From Ignavibacteria bacterium (GTDB taxonomy: Bacteria; Bacteroidota; Ignavibacteria; Ignavibacteriales; Melioribacteraceae), in contig DAIEQP010000128.1 in assembly GCA_027347805.1 (NCBI GenBank), positions 1-5,311 of the forward strand: 5,311 bases of DNA, given 5' to 3'. Below, one piece after another: positions 1 to 5,311 of this stretch. Numbering within the stretch: the first letter of the stretch is position 1; every line of letters starts with the position of its first letter. Below the pieces are notes generated by a model that saw nothing but the letters and a program-made list of their open reading frames with translations, was not told where the DNA came from and made no database searches. A program made the translations under genes and the position numbers.

Positions 1-463
1 TGCATTTGGTAAATATGAAGTATATCCTGAATATCTTTCCAGTTTAGAGCCGCGCTGGGCAATTGGGGTTCAAATGAAATATAATTTATTTAACGGCTTT
101 AAGGATTATCTGAAATTACAATCAGCAAAACATCTTGAAGAAGAAGTTGAATTTGCCGGTGCCGATGCTAAAAAGAAAATCGAATTATGGATTACTAAAT
201 CATTCCTCGAAGTTCATAACAGTAAAACCCGTTTTGAAAAATTGAAATCAACATCCGAATTAGCTGAAGAAAATCTTCGCCAAAACGAAAAAAGATTTGC
301 CACAGGAATGGGGACTTCTCTGGAAGTAATAGATGCCAGATTATCTCTGGAAAAAGTTCAGATTGACAGGCTTATATCTCTGTATCAGTACTATAGCTCA
401 TTGTCAGATTTATATTTAGCTGCAGGTAACCCAATTGAAATTTTGAAAATTTGGTCCAACTAG
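1..463 (+). CDS. TolC-family outer-membrane efflux protein, C-terminal part (5' end outside window)
   Basis: The reading frame is open from base 2, so the Met at 74 is internal and the gene begins upstream of the window. The 153 visible residues are roughly the last third of a TolC-type protein (family members are usually about 420-480 aa). TolC proteins are trimeric outer-membrane channels with a long periplasmic alpha-barrel that dock onto a HlyD-type adaptor. Seen here: a beta-strand segment W-A-I-G-V-Q-M-K-Y-N-L-F-N-G (fragment residues 19-32), matching the family pattern of a membrane strand ending in LF-x-G. A long, charged, heptad-like helical region follows. Near the end is the family's second-repeat signature F-A-T-G-M-G-T-S-L-E-V-I-D-A-R, then a helix ending S-D-L-Y-L-A-A-G. 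Family assignment is confident. The substrate cannot be inferred from this part. The adaptor gene starts 12 bp downstream, which makes this the outer-membrane exit of the same machine. Confidence 0.93.
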   Translation, partial: AFGKYEVYPEYLSSLEPRWAIGVQMKYNLFNGFKDYLKLQSAKHLEEEVEFAGADAKKKIELWITKSFLEVHNSKTRFEKLKSTSELAEENLRQNEKRFATGMGTSLEVIDARLSLEKVQIDRLISLYQYYSSLSDLYLAAGNPIEILKIWSN

Positions 464-466
464 GAG
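462..466 (+). promoter_or_regulatory. Ribosome binding site of the adaptor gene, overlapping the tolC-like stop codon
   Basis: AGGAG lies 9 bases before the ATG at 476 and shares two bases with the TAG stop codon (461-463) of the upstream gene. This is a good Shine-Dalgarno match. It fixes the adaptor start and suggests that translation of the two genes is linked. Confidence 0.7.
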
Positions 467-475
467 AAACACAAA

Positions 476-1456
476 ATGAATTTGAGCAAACCAAAATTAA
501 TCATATCTATTCCAATCATAGTTGCGGTTATCGCAATAATATATTTGACAATAACTGCTTTCAAAACTGAAAGCGTAACCATCACAGGTATTGTTGAAAC
601 TACAGAAATAGATGTGTCATCAAAAATACCCGGCAGATTAGATGCGATACTTGTAAAGGAAGGAGATCAAGTTAAGAAAGGCGATGTGCTTGCAAAACTT
701 GAAAGCAAAGAAATGGATGCAAAAGTTGAACAGGCACGCGGTGCAATGGAAGCGGCAAAAGCCAAATTGATAATGGTTAAAAATGGTGCACGCCAGGAAG
801 AAAAAGATGCAACAGAAAAAATTTATCAGCAGGCAAAAGCACAATATGATTATGCATCTAAAACATGGACACGCTTTCAATCGCTATATAAAGATCATGT
901 TATTTCTACACAGGAAAAAGATGAAATGGAATTTAAGTTTAATGCTGCCAAAGATCAGATGGATGCTGCAAAAGCAAAATTAGATATGGTGATGAAAGGT
1001 GCTCGTTATGAAGAAATTGAAGCTGTCGAAGCACTATTTCATCAGGCAGAAAATGCTTACAACGAGGCGGCTGCATATCAGAAGGAACTTGAAATTAAAT
1101 CACCGATTGATGGAGAAGTTTACCAATCAATTAGCGATGAAGGAGAAGTAATCAATAGCGGCTACCCTGTATTTACATTACTTAAAAATGATGATTCATA
1201 CATTGTAATTCAACTAAGAGAGGATTTGCTTAAACAAATTTCAATTGGCAAATCTGTTTCAGGAGTTATTCCATCGCTAGGTAACGATCGATATGAGTTT
1301 GAAGTCAGTTATATCGCACCAATGGCAGATTTTGCTACCTGGAAACCAACTAACCAAAAAGGTGAATTTGACTTAAAGACATTTGAGATTCACCTCAGAA
1401 GCAAAGAACTGATTAAAAGTCTAAGACCGGGTATGACTGTAAATTTTTCCTTATAA
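476..1456 (+). CDS. HlyD-family periplasmic adaptor (membrane fusion protein) of an ABC-2 efflux system
   Basis: This 326-aa adaptor should be anchored in the inner membrane and bridge the two permeases to the TolC-like channel. One N-terminal membrane anchor covers about residues 8-29. The first half of the biotinyl-lipoyl domain is at about 37-76 (S-S-K-I-P-G-R-L, then V-K-E-G-D-Q-V-K-K-G-D-V-L-A-K-L). An Ala/Lys/Glu-rich coiled-coil hairpin spans about 77-205. The second lipoyl half begins at I-K-S-P-I-D-G-E-V (207-215) and leads into a beta-barrel region. Near the end, DFATW (285-289) and FDLKTFE (298-304) resemble a motif I associate with adaptors encoded beside ABC-2 permeases (YhiI/YbhG-like); that link is from memory. 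The hairpin carries an imperfect repeat, K-A-K-L-x-M-V-x-x-G-A-R-x-E-E, at 95-109 and 166-180. Length and layout are normal and the gene looks intact. The start is supported by AGGAG nine bases upstream. The next gene follows after 26 bp. Confidence 0.93.
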   Translation: MNLSKPKLIISIPIIVAVIAIIYLTITAFKTESVTITGIVETTEIDVSSKIPGRLDAILVKEGDQVKKGDVLAKLESKEMDAKVEQARGAMEAAKAKLIMVKNGARQEEKDATEKIYQQAKAQYDYASKTWTRFQSLYKDHVISTQEKDEMEFKFNAAKDQMDAAKAKLDMVMKGARYEEIEAVEALFHQAENAYNEAAAYQKELEIKSPIDGEVYQSISDEGEVINSGYPVFTLLKNDDSYIVIQLREDLLKQISIGKSVSGVIPSLGNDRYEFEVSYIAPMADFATWKPTNQKGEFDLKTFEIHLRSKELIKSLRPGMTVNFSL

Positions 1457-1482
1457 CAATTTCAATTTTGAGCTGAAAGAAA

Positions 1483-2658
1483 ATGTACCTGACATGGAAA
1501 ATAATTTTGAGAGAAATCAAAAGAATTGAGGAGAGAAAAACTCTTTACCTGTTAATGATTGTACTACCACTCATAGTTTTTGCATTATACTCTCTTATTT
1601 ACAAACAGGAAATTGTAAGGGAACTTCCAGTTGCAATTTATGATGCAGACCATTCCCCTCTTTGCCAAAAAATTGTTGAGCTGGTAGAATCTTCTTCGTC
1701 AATGAAAATTATTAAATATGATCAATCGATAGATGAGGTAAAAAAGGATTTTTTTGATGGTAAAATTCAGGGAGCTTTTTATTTTCCACGTAATATGGAG
1801 AAAGATTTAAAGGAGGGTAAAAATTCTTCAGTTGTTGTCTTCAAAAACACTTCAAATCTTATCATCGGCAACATGATTCTAAAAGATGCCACTGCAATTA
1901 TCCGAACTGTTTCAGCTGGTGTTGTTCTTAAAAAATTCAGATCCAAAGGCATGACTTATGAGAGAGCACTCGCTCTAATAAATCCTATAAAGATTGAAAC
2001 AAATCCGCTTTACAACTCTAATTACAGTTATCTTAATTACATGGTACCGGGGGTAATCGGATTTACTTTTCAGATGCTTATAATGATTGCGTCGGTTATT
2101 GTAATCAGTTCTGAATTTTCTCACAATACATTTGGTAATTTATTAGAATTAGCAGAGAGAAAAGTTTGGAGAATCATATTAGGTAAATTTGTTCCCCACT
2201 TTTTAATTCACTTTGCAACCGCATTGATGATAATCGGAATTACTTTCCCGCTTAGTAATATTACAATTCATGGTTCCATAATTCTTTTGATGCTTCTCTT
2301 TGCTGCTTTCATTGCTGCAAATCTTATGATAGGTTTAGCTATTTCGAGTTTTTTTCATGACCAGATGTTTGCAACTGAACTCGCTGTTTTCATTAATACT
2401 CCGGCTTTCATTATCAGCGGTTTTACATTTCCAATCTGGGCAATGCCTGCAGCATTAAAAGCATTTTCACAACTTATGCCGTTCACACATTTTTTAAGCG
2501 GATTCCTTAAAATTTATCAGATGAATACAGATCCCAAATATGTCATCAATGATTTTTCATCCTTACTGATATTTATTTTCGCATCCCTGATTCCACTATG
2601 GTTTACGCTCCGGTATCATGCAAAAATTCATAAATCACTAATTGGCGGTGATAAATGA
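1483..2658 (+). CDS. ABC-2-type transporter permease, first of a pair
   Basis: This 391-aa inner-membrane permease has the topology of the ABC2_membrane_3 / YhhJ-YbhS-YbhR group. TM1 is at about residues 22-40. A large periplasmic domain (about 41-185) begins with L-P-V-A-I-Y-D-A-D-H-S, and five more hydrophobic segments lie at about 187-209, 233-255, 263-287, 297-317 and 357-377. The cytoplasmic loop after TM2 has S-S-E-F-S-H-N-T-F-G-N-L-L-E (209-222), corresponding to the usual E-x-x-x-G-T-x-x-x-L-L element but with Asn for Gly. The late motif S-G-F-T-F-P-I-W-A-M-P, then L-M-P-F-T-H (312-336), is characteristic of the family. It should form a heterodimer with the next gene product and pass substrate to the HlyD/TolC conduit. 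No Walker motifs or nucleotide-binding domain are present, and none is encoded between it and the adaptor. The ribosome site is weak (GAAAG just before ATG). The stop overlaps the next start. Confidence 0.93.
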   Translation: MYLTWKIILREIKRIEERKTLYLLMIVLPLIVFALYSLIYKQEIVRELPVAIYDADHSPLCQKIVELVESSSSMKIIKYDQSIDEVKKDFFDGKIQGAFYFPRNMEKDLKEGKNSSVVVFKNTSNLIIGNMILKDATAIIRTVSAGVVLKKFRSKGMTYERALALINPIKIETNPLYNSNYSYLNYMVPGVIGFTFQMLIMIASVIVISSEFSHNTFGNLLELAERKVWRIILGKFVPHFLIHFATALMIIGITFPLSNITIHGSIILLMLLFAAFIAANLMIGLAISSFFHDQMFATELAVFINTPAFIISGFTFPIWAMPAALKAFSQLMPFTHFLSGFLKIYQMNTDPKYVINDFSSLLIFIFASLIPLWFTLRYHAKIHKSLIGGDK

Positions 2659-3830
2659 AACATGTTCATATATATTGGAGAATATTCAAACGTGAAATTG
2701 GAATAATAAGCCACGACAGGAATTTGATTTCAATATTATTAATTGCACCTATTTTCTACGCACTGTTTTACGGATCAATCTACATAAATAAAACCGAATC
2801 AGATGTTCCTATTGTGATAACCGATATGGATCACTCTTCAACTTCCAAAAAGATTATAAGGATGCTTGATGCACATCAGTTAATTTCTGTTAGAACAGTT
2901 AGCGGAGATTTGAATTTTGCAAAGGATGAACTTTTCCAAGGTGAATCTCAAGCTATTCTTTTTATACCTGATAAATTTGAAGCCGAACTCAAAAGCGGGA
3001 AGGGATCGGATCTGAAATTATATCTTAATACAACTCGATTTCTGAACTCAAATGATATCAACAAAGCAGTTAATGAGGTGATCGGAACAATTGGTATCGG
3101 GATTAGGCTAAAATATTATGAGTCGCAAGGATACAGTTTTGATCAGGCAAAAGAATTAGTGGAACCGTTGCGACTGGATATGAGACAAATGTTTAATTTT
3201 ACAGAAAGCTATGGCGATTTTCTGATACCTGCCATTTTCATTTTAATACTTCACCAGACATTATTGATTGGACTTTCCGAAAGTATCGCTAAAGAAAGAG
3301 AACAAAATTCGCTTCATAATTTATTTATAGTTTCAGAATATTCAGAACTGAAAGCTTTAATCGGGAAATGTTTATTTTATGCAATTCTCTTTTCCTCCTA
3401 TTCAGTTTTATTCTTCGGATTATTTTTCTCTGTTTTCAATATAAATTTACTCGGTAATGTTTTTGCGCTTTCAGCAGCAACTCTGTTAATGATTTTTTCA
3501 GTTATTACACTCAGCATTTTCATTTCATCATTCTTCAAAAGAAAAATTTTTGCAACTCAATTTATAACACTTTCATCTTACCCGGTATTTCTGCTTTCCG
3601 GTTACAGCTGGCCGATGCAAGCAATGCCAGTGTTTCTGAAATATATGGCGGCTTTAATTCCATTCACACCATATTCAAACATAATGATACGAATAACGCA
3701 AATGGGTGCAGGCTGGACTAATATCATTCCCTCCCTCTTTCATTTGTTAATACTGGGAATCGTTTATTTAACGGCGGCATACTTTAGAATGGATTATTTA
3801 TTTAGAAAAACATTAATAAAAAACAAATGA
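2655..3830 (+). CDS. ABC-2-type transporter permease, second of a pair
   Basis: This 391-aa permease is a paralogue of the preceding gene, with the same length and architecture. TM1 is at about residues 24-43. A periplasmic domain (about 44-187) starts V-P-I-V-I-T-D-M-D-H-S, and TM segments lie at about 188-208, 234-257, 266-293, 299-318 and 355-376. The loop after TM2 reads A-K-E-R-E-Q-N-S-L-H-N-L (212-223), close to the family E-R-E-x-G-T signature but again with Asn where Gly is usual. The late motif L-S-G-Y-S-W-P-M-Q-A-M-P, then L-I-P-F-T-P-Y (314-340), lines up with the same motif in its partner. Its ATG overlaps the upstream TGA (ATGA, 2655-2658), with a GGCGGTG stretch just before, so translation is probably coupled and the subunits made in equal amounts. 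This fits a heterodimeric permease like E. coli YbhS/YbhR. The substrate is unknown; drugs, hydrophobic compounds or cations are possibilities from related systems. Confidence 0.93.
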   Translation: MKHVHIYWRIFKREIGIISHDRNLISILLIAPIFYALFYGSIYINKTESDVPIVITDMDHSSTSKKIIRMLDAHQLISVRTVSGDLNFAKDELFQGESQAILFIPDKFEAELKSGKGSDLKLYLNTTRFLNSNDINKAVNEVIGTIGIGIRLKYYESQGYSFDQAKELVEPLRLDMRQMFNFTESYGDFLIPAIFILILHQTLLIGLSESIAKEREQNSLHNLFIVSEYSELKALIGKCLFYAILFSSYSVLFFGLFFSVFNINLLGNVFALSAATLLMIFSVITLSIFISSFFKRKIFATQFITLSSYPVFLLSGYSWPMQAMPVFLKYMAALIPFTPYSNIMIRITQMGAGWTNIIPSLFHLLILGIVYLTAAYFRMDYLFRKTLIKNK

Positions 3831-3833
3831 GGT
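3829..3833 (+). promoter_or_regulatory. Ribosome binding site of the beta-barrel gene, overlapping the permease stop codon
   Basis: GAGGT shares two bases with the TGA stop of the second permease (3828-3830) and sits 4 bases before the ATG at 3838. The spacing is short, but it is the only Shine-Dalgarno match here. It places the beta-barrel gene firmly in the same transcript. Confidence 0.55.
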
Positions 3834-3837
3834 TAAT

Positions 3838-4377
3838 ATGAAGCACAAATTATTATATGCTGTTTCTGCATTGATAATATTAAGCAGCACAATGTTCGCG
3901 CAAAACAGATTTTCAATCGGTCTTGTTGGGACCAGATTCGAAAATATCGGCAGTGAACAAAAACTTACTGAGATCGATGTTCCATTCGGTTATGGAGTTA
4001 TTCTTGGTTATGCAATTAATCCTGATCTAACTCTTGCATTTACCGGTGAGTATTTTAAAAATGATCTCAAGACTTCAATTGGACAGGAAACAGATTATCG
4101 CGGACATCTTTCCGCTTATTTCACTCCTGTTCATGCACAATCAATTCGTCCATATTTATCGGCGGGATTTGTTTACACCGATAAAACTTTCGATTACAAA
4201 TCAATCAACTCAACGGAAAGCAAAGGATATTTTGATGCAAGATTTGGTGCGGGTGTTGATTATGCATTAATACAAAACATATCTATGAATTTTGACGTTG
4301 GCATTTACAGCGACGGATTAAATTTTGTAGGCTGGAGTTCAAGTATCGGTTTACGTGTAAACCCGCATATATTTTAA
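3838..4377 (+). CDS. Small outer-membrane beta-barrel protein, last gene of the efflux operon
   Basis: This 179-aa protein has a clear Sec signal peptide: K at 2 and 4, a hydrophobic core at 5-20, and likely cleavage after Ala21 in M-F-A-Q-N. The mature part (about 158 aa) alternates polar and hydrophobic residues in about eight strand-like stretches, near 24-34, 49-60, 63-74, 86-97, 102-113, 130-142, 146-158 and 164-174. It ends in Phe, as expected for a protein recognised by the BAM complex. The pattern R-P-Y-L-S-A-G-F-V-Y and F-D-A-R-F-G-A-G-V-D-Y is typical of OmpA/OmpW-like 8-stranded barrels (the 'outer membrane protein beta-barrel' family). No enzymatic motif is visible, so its role is unknown; a minimal barrel of this kind may be structural or a small pore. 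It starts 7 bp after the permease stop and is followed by the terminator, so it belongs to the operon. An accessory role in efflux is inference. Confidence 0.82.
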   Translation: MKHKLLYAVSALIILSSTMFAQNRFSIGLVGTRFENIGSEQKLTEIDVPFGYGVILGYAINPDLTLAFTGEYFKNDLKTSIGQETDYRGHLSAYFTPVHAQSIRPYLSAGFVYTDKTFDYKSINSTESKGYFDARFGAGVDYALIQNISMNFDVGIYSDGLNFVGWSSSIGLRVNPHIF

Positions 4378-4401
4378 TCCCTGCTTACAGCACAACCCCT
4401 C

Positions 4402-4432
4402 AAAAGCGGCGATTTAGATCGCCGCTTTTTTT
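4402..4432 (+). terminator. Strong intrinsic (Rho-independent) terminator closing the efflux operon
   Basis: A perfect 12-bp inverted repeat (arms 4402-4413 and 4418-4429, GC core GCGGCGAT / ATCGCCGC) encloses a 4-base loop (TTAG). It is followed by a 7-T run at 4426-4432, part of which pairs with the leading A bases. It lies 24 bases after the beta-barrel stop codon. Read on the minus strand the same hairpin has only a 4-T tail, so it could also stop the convergent gene, but more weakly. The last two T bases belong to that gene's stop codon. Confidence 0.92.
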
Positions 4433-4784
4433 AATCTTTTTCTTCCTCAAATTCCAAATGAAACTTGTGCATCAGCCTATGAAAAATCGGCGCAAAAATT
4501 ACTCCAGCAACAACAAGGAAAACAATGCCGGAATAAAGTGCGTAAACAGATGCAAAAATTTTCCCTCCATTCGTTTGAACAGTATTTACGGGCCCCATAC
4601 CTCCCAATATCATTGATGCATTTAGAAGTGAATCGATCCAGTTTAATCCTTCTAAAAAATGATAACCAAAAACTCCAAGCAGCAGCGACCCCAGGATTAT
4701 CAACAATGCAAAAAATACATGCAGAAGCTGCCTTCTGATAAATAAATTAAAAGATATTATCGGTTGAGAACGATGCTCGTACAT
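4431..4784 (-). CDS. Two-TM membrane protein resembling a K+-channel pore module with a non-canonical filter
   Basis: This is a 117-aa integral membrane protein. Its layout matches a minimal two-TM ion-channel unit (Ion_trans_2-like). A basic cytoplasmic start (R17, R18) precedes TM1 at about 20-43. A short amphipathic segment W-I-D-S-L-L-N-A-S-M-I-L (49-60) sits where a pore helix would be. A loop G-G-M-G-P-V-N (61-67) follows, then G-K-I-F-A-S-V-Y-A-L-Y-S-G-I (74-87) leading into TM2 (about 76-100) and a charged tail. The G-K-I-F-A-x-x-Y-A-L-x-G stretch is very like the start of the inner helix in bacterial K+ channels. The selectivity signature T-V-G-Y-G is replaced by L-G-G-M-G, so K+ selectivity is doubtful. 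I recall similar conserved hypothetical proteins in diverse bacteria but no established function. The start is supported by AGGA (4791-4794) six bases before ATG. The gene appears complete; the channel reading is inference. Confidence 0.8.
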   Translation of the reverse strand: MYEHRSQPIISFNLFIRRQLLHVFFALLIILGSLLLGVFGYHFLEGLNWIDSLLNASMILGGMGPVNTVQTNGGKIFASVYALYSGIVFLVVAGVIFAPIFHRLMHKFHLEFEEEKD

Positions 4785-4810
4785 TTTATTTCCTGATTAT
4801 TAACCAAACT

Positions 4811-4839
4811 AATTTATCAAAGCTGAATAAATCAGTCAA
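4811..4839 (-). promoter_or_regulatory. Possible sigma70-type promoter for the channel-like gene
   Basis: On the minus strand TTGACT (4834-4839) is followed after exactly 17 bases by TAAATT (4811-4816). This is a 5/6 match to the -35 box and a 4/6 match to the -10 box. Transcription would start near 4803, giving a leader of about 20 bases that includes the AGGA ribosome site. In AT-rich DNA such matches arise by chance. If the host is a classical Bacteroidota with TAnnTTTG promoters, this box would not apply. The upstream receptor gene runs in the same direction with a 59-bp gap and no terminator-like hairpin, so read-through is an alternative. Confidence 0.3.
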
Positions 4840-4843
4840 TCAC

Positions 4844-5311
4844 TTAAAAGTGAATTGTAAAACCGAGCGAAGGAATAATCGGCCATAATTTTATTACTTC
4901 AACTTTCGGGTTTCCATTATCATCGAATCTATAATTATATCCCAATGTGTTTTCAAAGTTGAACAGGTTGCTTACATCAAAAAACAAATCCGCTTTCATA
5001 CTCCATAATTCAAATGATTTGCTTACACGTAAATCCACTCTTTTGTATTCAGGAATTCTAGCGCCATTTTTTTCACCGGCAACCCACTTCCATGAAAGAT
5101 TTGTAGGATTCATTTCAGGATAAAACTTTGTATAAGCAAAACCACTTCCATATGTTGCCCGCAAATTCAATCCCCACTGTAAACCAAGATCAAAATCTGC
5201 TACATAAGAAAATGTGTGACGCTGATCGGTAAATCTTGGAAATTCTTTAGAAGGATCTTTGATAAAATATTCTCTTGAATATAGATATTCATAACAAAGC
5301 CAGCTGTAAAA
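4844..5311 (-). CDS. TonB-dependent-receptor-type outer-membrane protein, C-terminal part (5' end outside window)
   Basis: The frame is open on the minus strand from the window edge to the TAA at 4844-4846, giving the last 155 residues of a larger protein. A TTG codon at 5168-5170 is internal, not a start. The segment is the end of a 22-stranded receptor barrel. F-P-R-F-T-D-Q-R-H-T-F (24-34) begins a strand pair. R-A-T-Y-G-S-G-F-A-Y-T (51-61) is the usual strand with S-G-x-x-Y-T. I-P-E-Y-K-R-V-D-L-R-V-S-K-S-F (86-100) is the typical R-x-P-x-Y-x-R-x-D-L-R motif. F-F-D-V-S-N-L-F-N-F-E-N (110-121) matches the 'NLFN-x-xN' signature. The chain ends P-S-L-G-F-T-I-H-F with a terminal Phe. Such receptors import siderophores, vitamins or glycans with TonB/ExbBD energy; the ligand cannot be told because the plug and N-terminal domains are outside the window. 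A related TonB-less barrel with a carboxypeptidase-like N-terminal domain is also possible. Confidence 0.88.
   Translation of the reverse strand, partial: FYSWLCYEYLYSREYFIKDPSKEFPRFTDQRHTFSYVADFDLGLQWGLNLRATYGSGFAYTKFYPEMNPTNLSWKWVAGEKNGARIPEYKRVDLRVSKSFELWSMKADLFFDVSNLFNFENTLGYNYRFDDNGNPKVEVIKLWPIIPSLGFTIHF

Noticed and set aside
74..463. ATG at 74 as the start of a separate 129-aa gene
   Set aside because: The frame is open from base 2 and the upstream residues (F-G-K-Y-E-V-Y-P ... P-R-W-A-I-G-V-Q) continue the TolC-family pattern, so this Met is internal to a gene cut by the window edge.
638..880. Minus-strand open frame of 80 codons rich in Cys and Phe
   Set aside because: It lies wholly inside the adaptor gene. 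Its Phe/Cys/Ile-rich composition is the antisense image of Lys/Ala/Glu coiled-coil codons.
783..983. Plus-strand open frame of 66 codons inside the adaptor gene
   Set aside because: It is a different frame of a well-supported gene, has Lys/Met/His-rich composition, and shows no recognisable motif.
4034..4270. Plus-strand open frame of 78 codons inside the beta-barrel gene
   Set aside because: It is an out-of-frame shadow of a gene with a clear signal peptide and barrel pattern, and shows no domain features.
4538..4738. Plus-strand open frame of 66 codons opposite the channel-like gene
   Set aside because: It is fully antisense to the better-supported two-TM protein, which has a ribosome site and clear membrane segments.
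4823..4835. Small hairpin (CTGA/TCAG arms, 5-base loop) downstream of the receptor gene
   Set aside because: A 4-bp stem without a T run is too weak to be a terminator and is expected by chance in this AT-rich gap.
5168..5170. TTG codon as the start of the minus-strand receptor fragment
   Set aside because: The same frame stays open to the window edge and its upstream residues (for example F-P-R-F-T-D-Q-R-H-T-F) fit the receptor barrel, so the TTG is an internal Leu codon.

Overview
The window looks like part of the chromosome of an AT-rich Gram-negative bacterium of the Bacteroidota / Ignavibacteriota / Chlorobi (FCB) group. The basis is the AT-rich coding style, an outer-membrane signal peptide ending in FAQ, a TonB-dependent-receptor C-terminus of the kind common in that group, and outer-membrane proteins ending in phenylalanine. 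The genus cannot be told from the sequence.

Left part (1-4377, + strand): a tight co-directional cluster encoding a trans-envelope efflux machine. It starts inside a TolC-family outer-membrane channel gene (N-terminus outside the window). A HlyD-family periplasmic adaptor follows, then two ABC-2-type permeases of identical length (391 aa each) that overlap by ATGA, then a small 8-stranded-type outer-membrane beta-barrel protein. Gaps are 12, 26, -4 and 7 bp, so this is almost certainly one operon. The parts resemble the E. coli YbhG-F-S-R and YhiI-RbbA-YhhJ systems, but no ATP-binding subunit lies between adaptor and permeases or after them. It is either upstream of the window, elsewhere in the genome, or absent.

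Middle (4378-4433): a strong intrinsic terminator (perfect 12-bp stem, 4-base loop, 7-T tail) ends the operon. Its T tail runs into the stop codon of the convergent gene.

Right part (4431-5311, - strand): a complete 117-aa two-helix membrane protein with the layout of a minimal potassium-channel pore module (TM1, pore helix, filter-like loop, TM2), but with a GGMGP loop where a K+ channel has TVGYG. Upstream of it on the same strand is the C-terminal 155 residues of a TonB-dependent-receptor-type outer-membrane protein, whose N-terminus is outside the window.

The most notable points are the ATPase-less ABC-2 export cluster, the uncharacterised beta-barrel built into that operon, and the channel-like protein with a non-canonical filter. 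I saw no RNA genes, mobile elements, CRISPR arrays or attachment sites.
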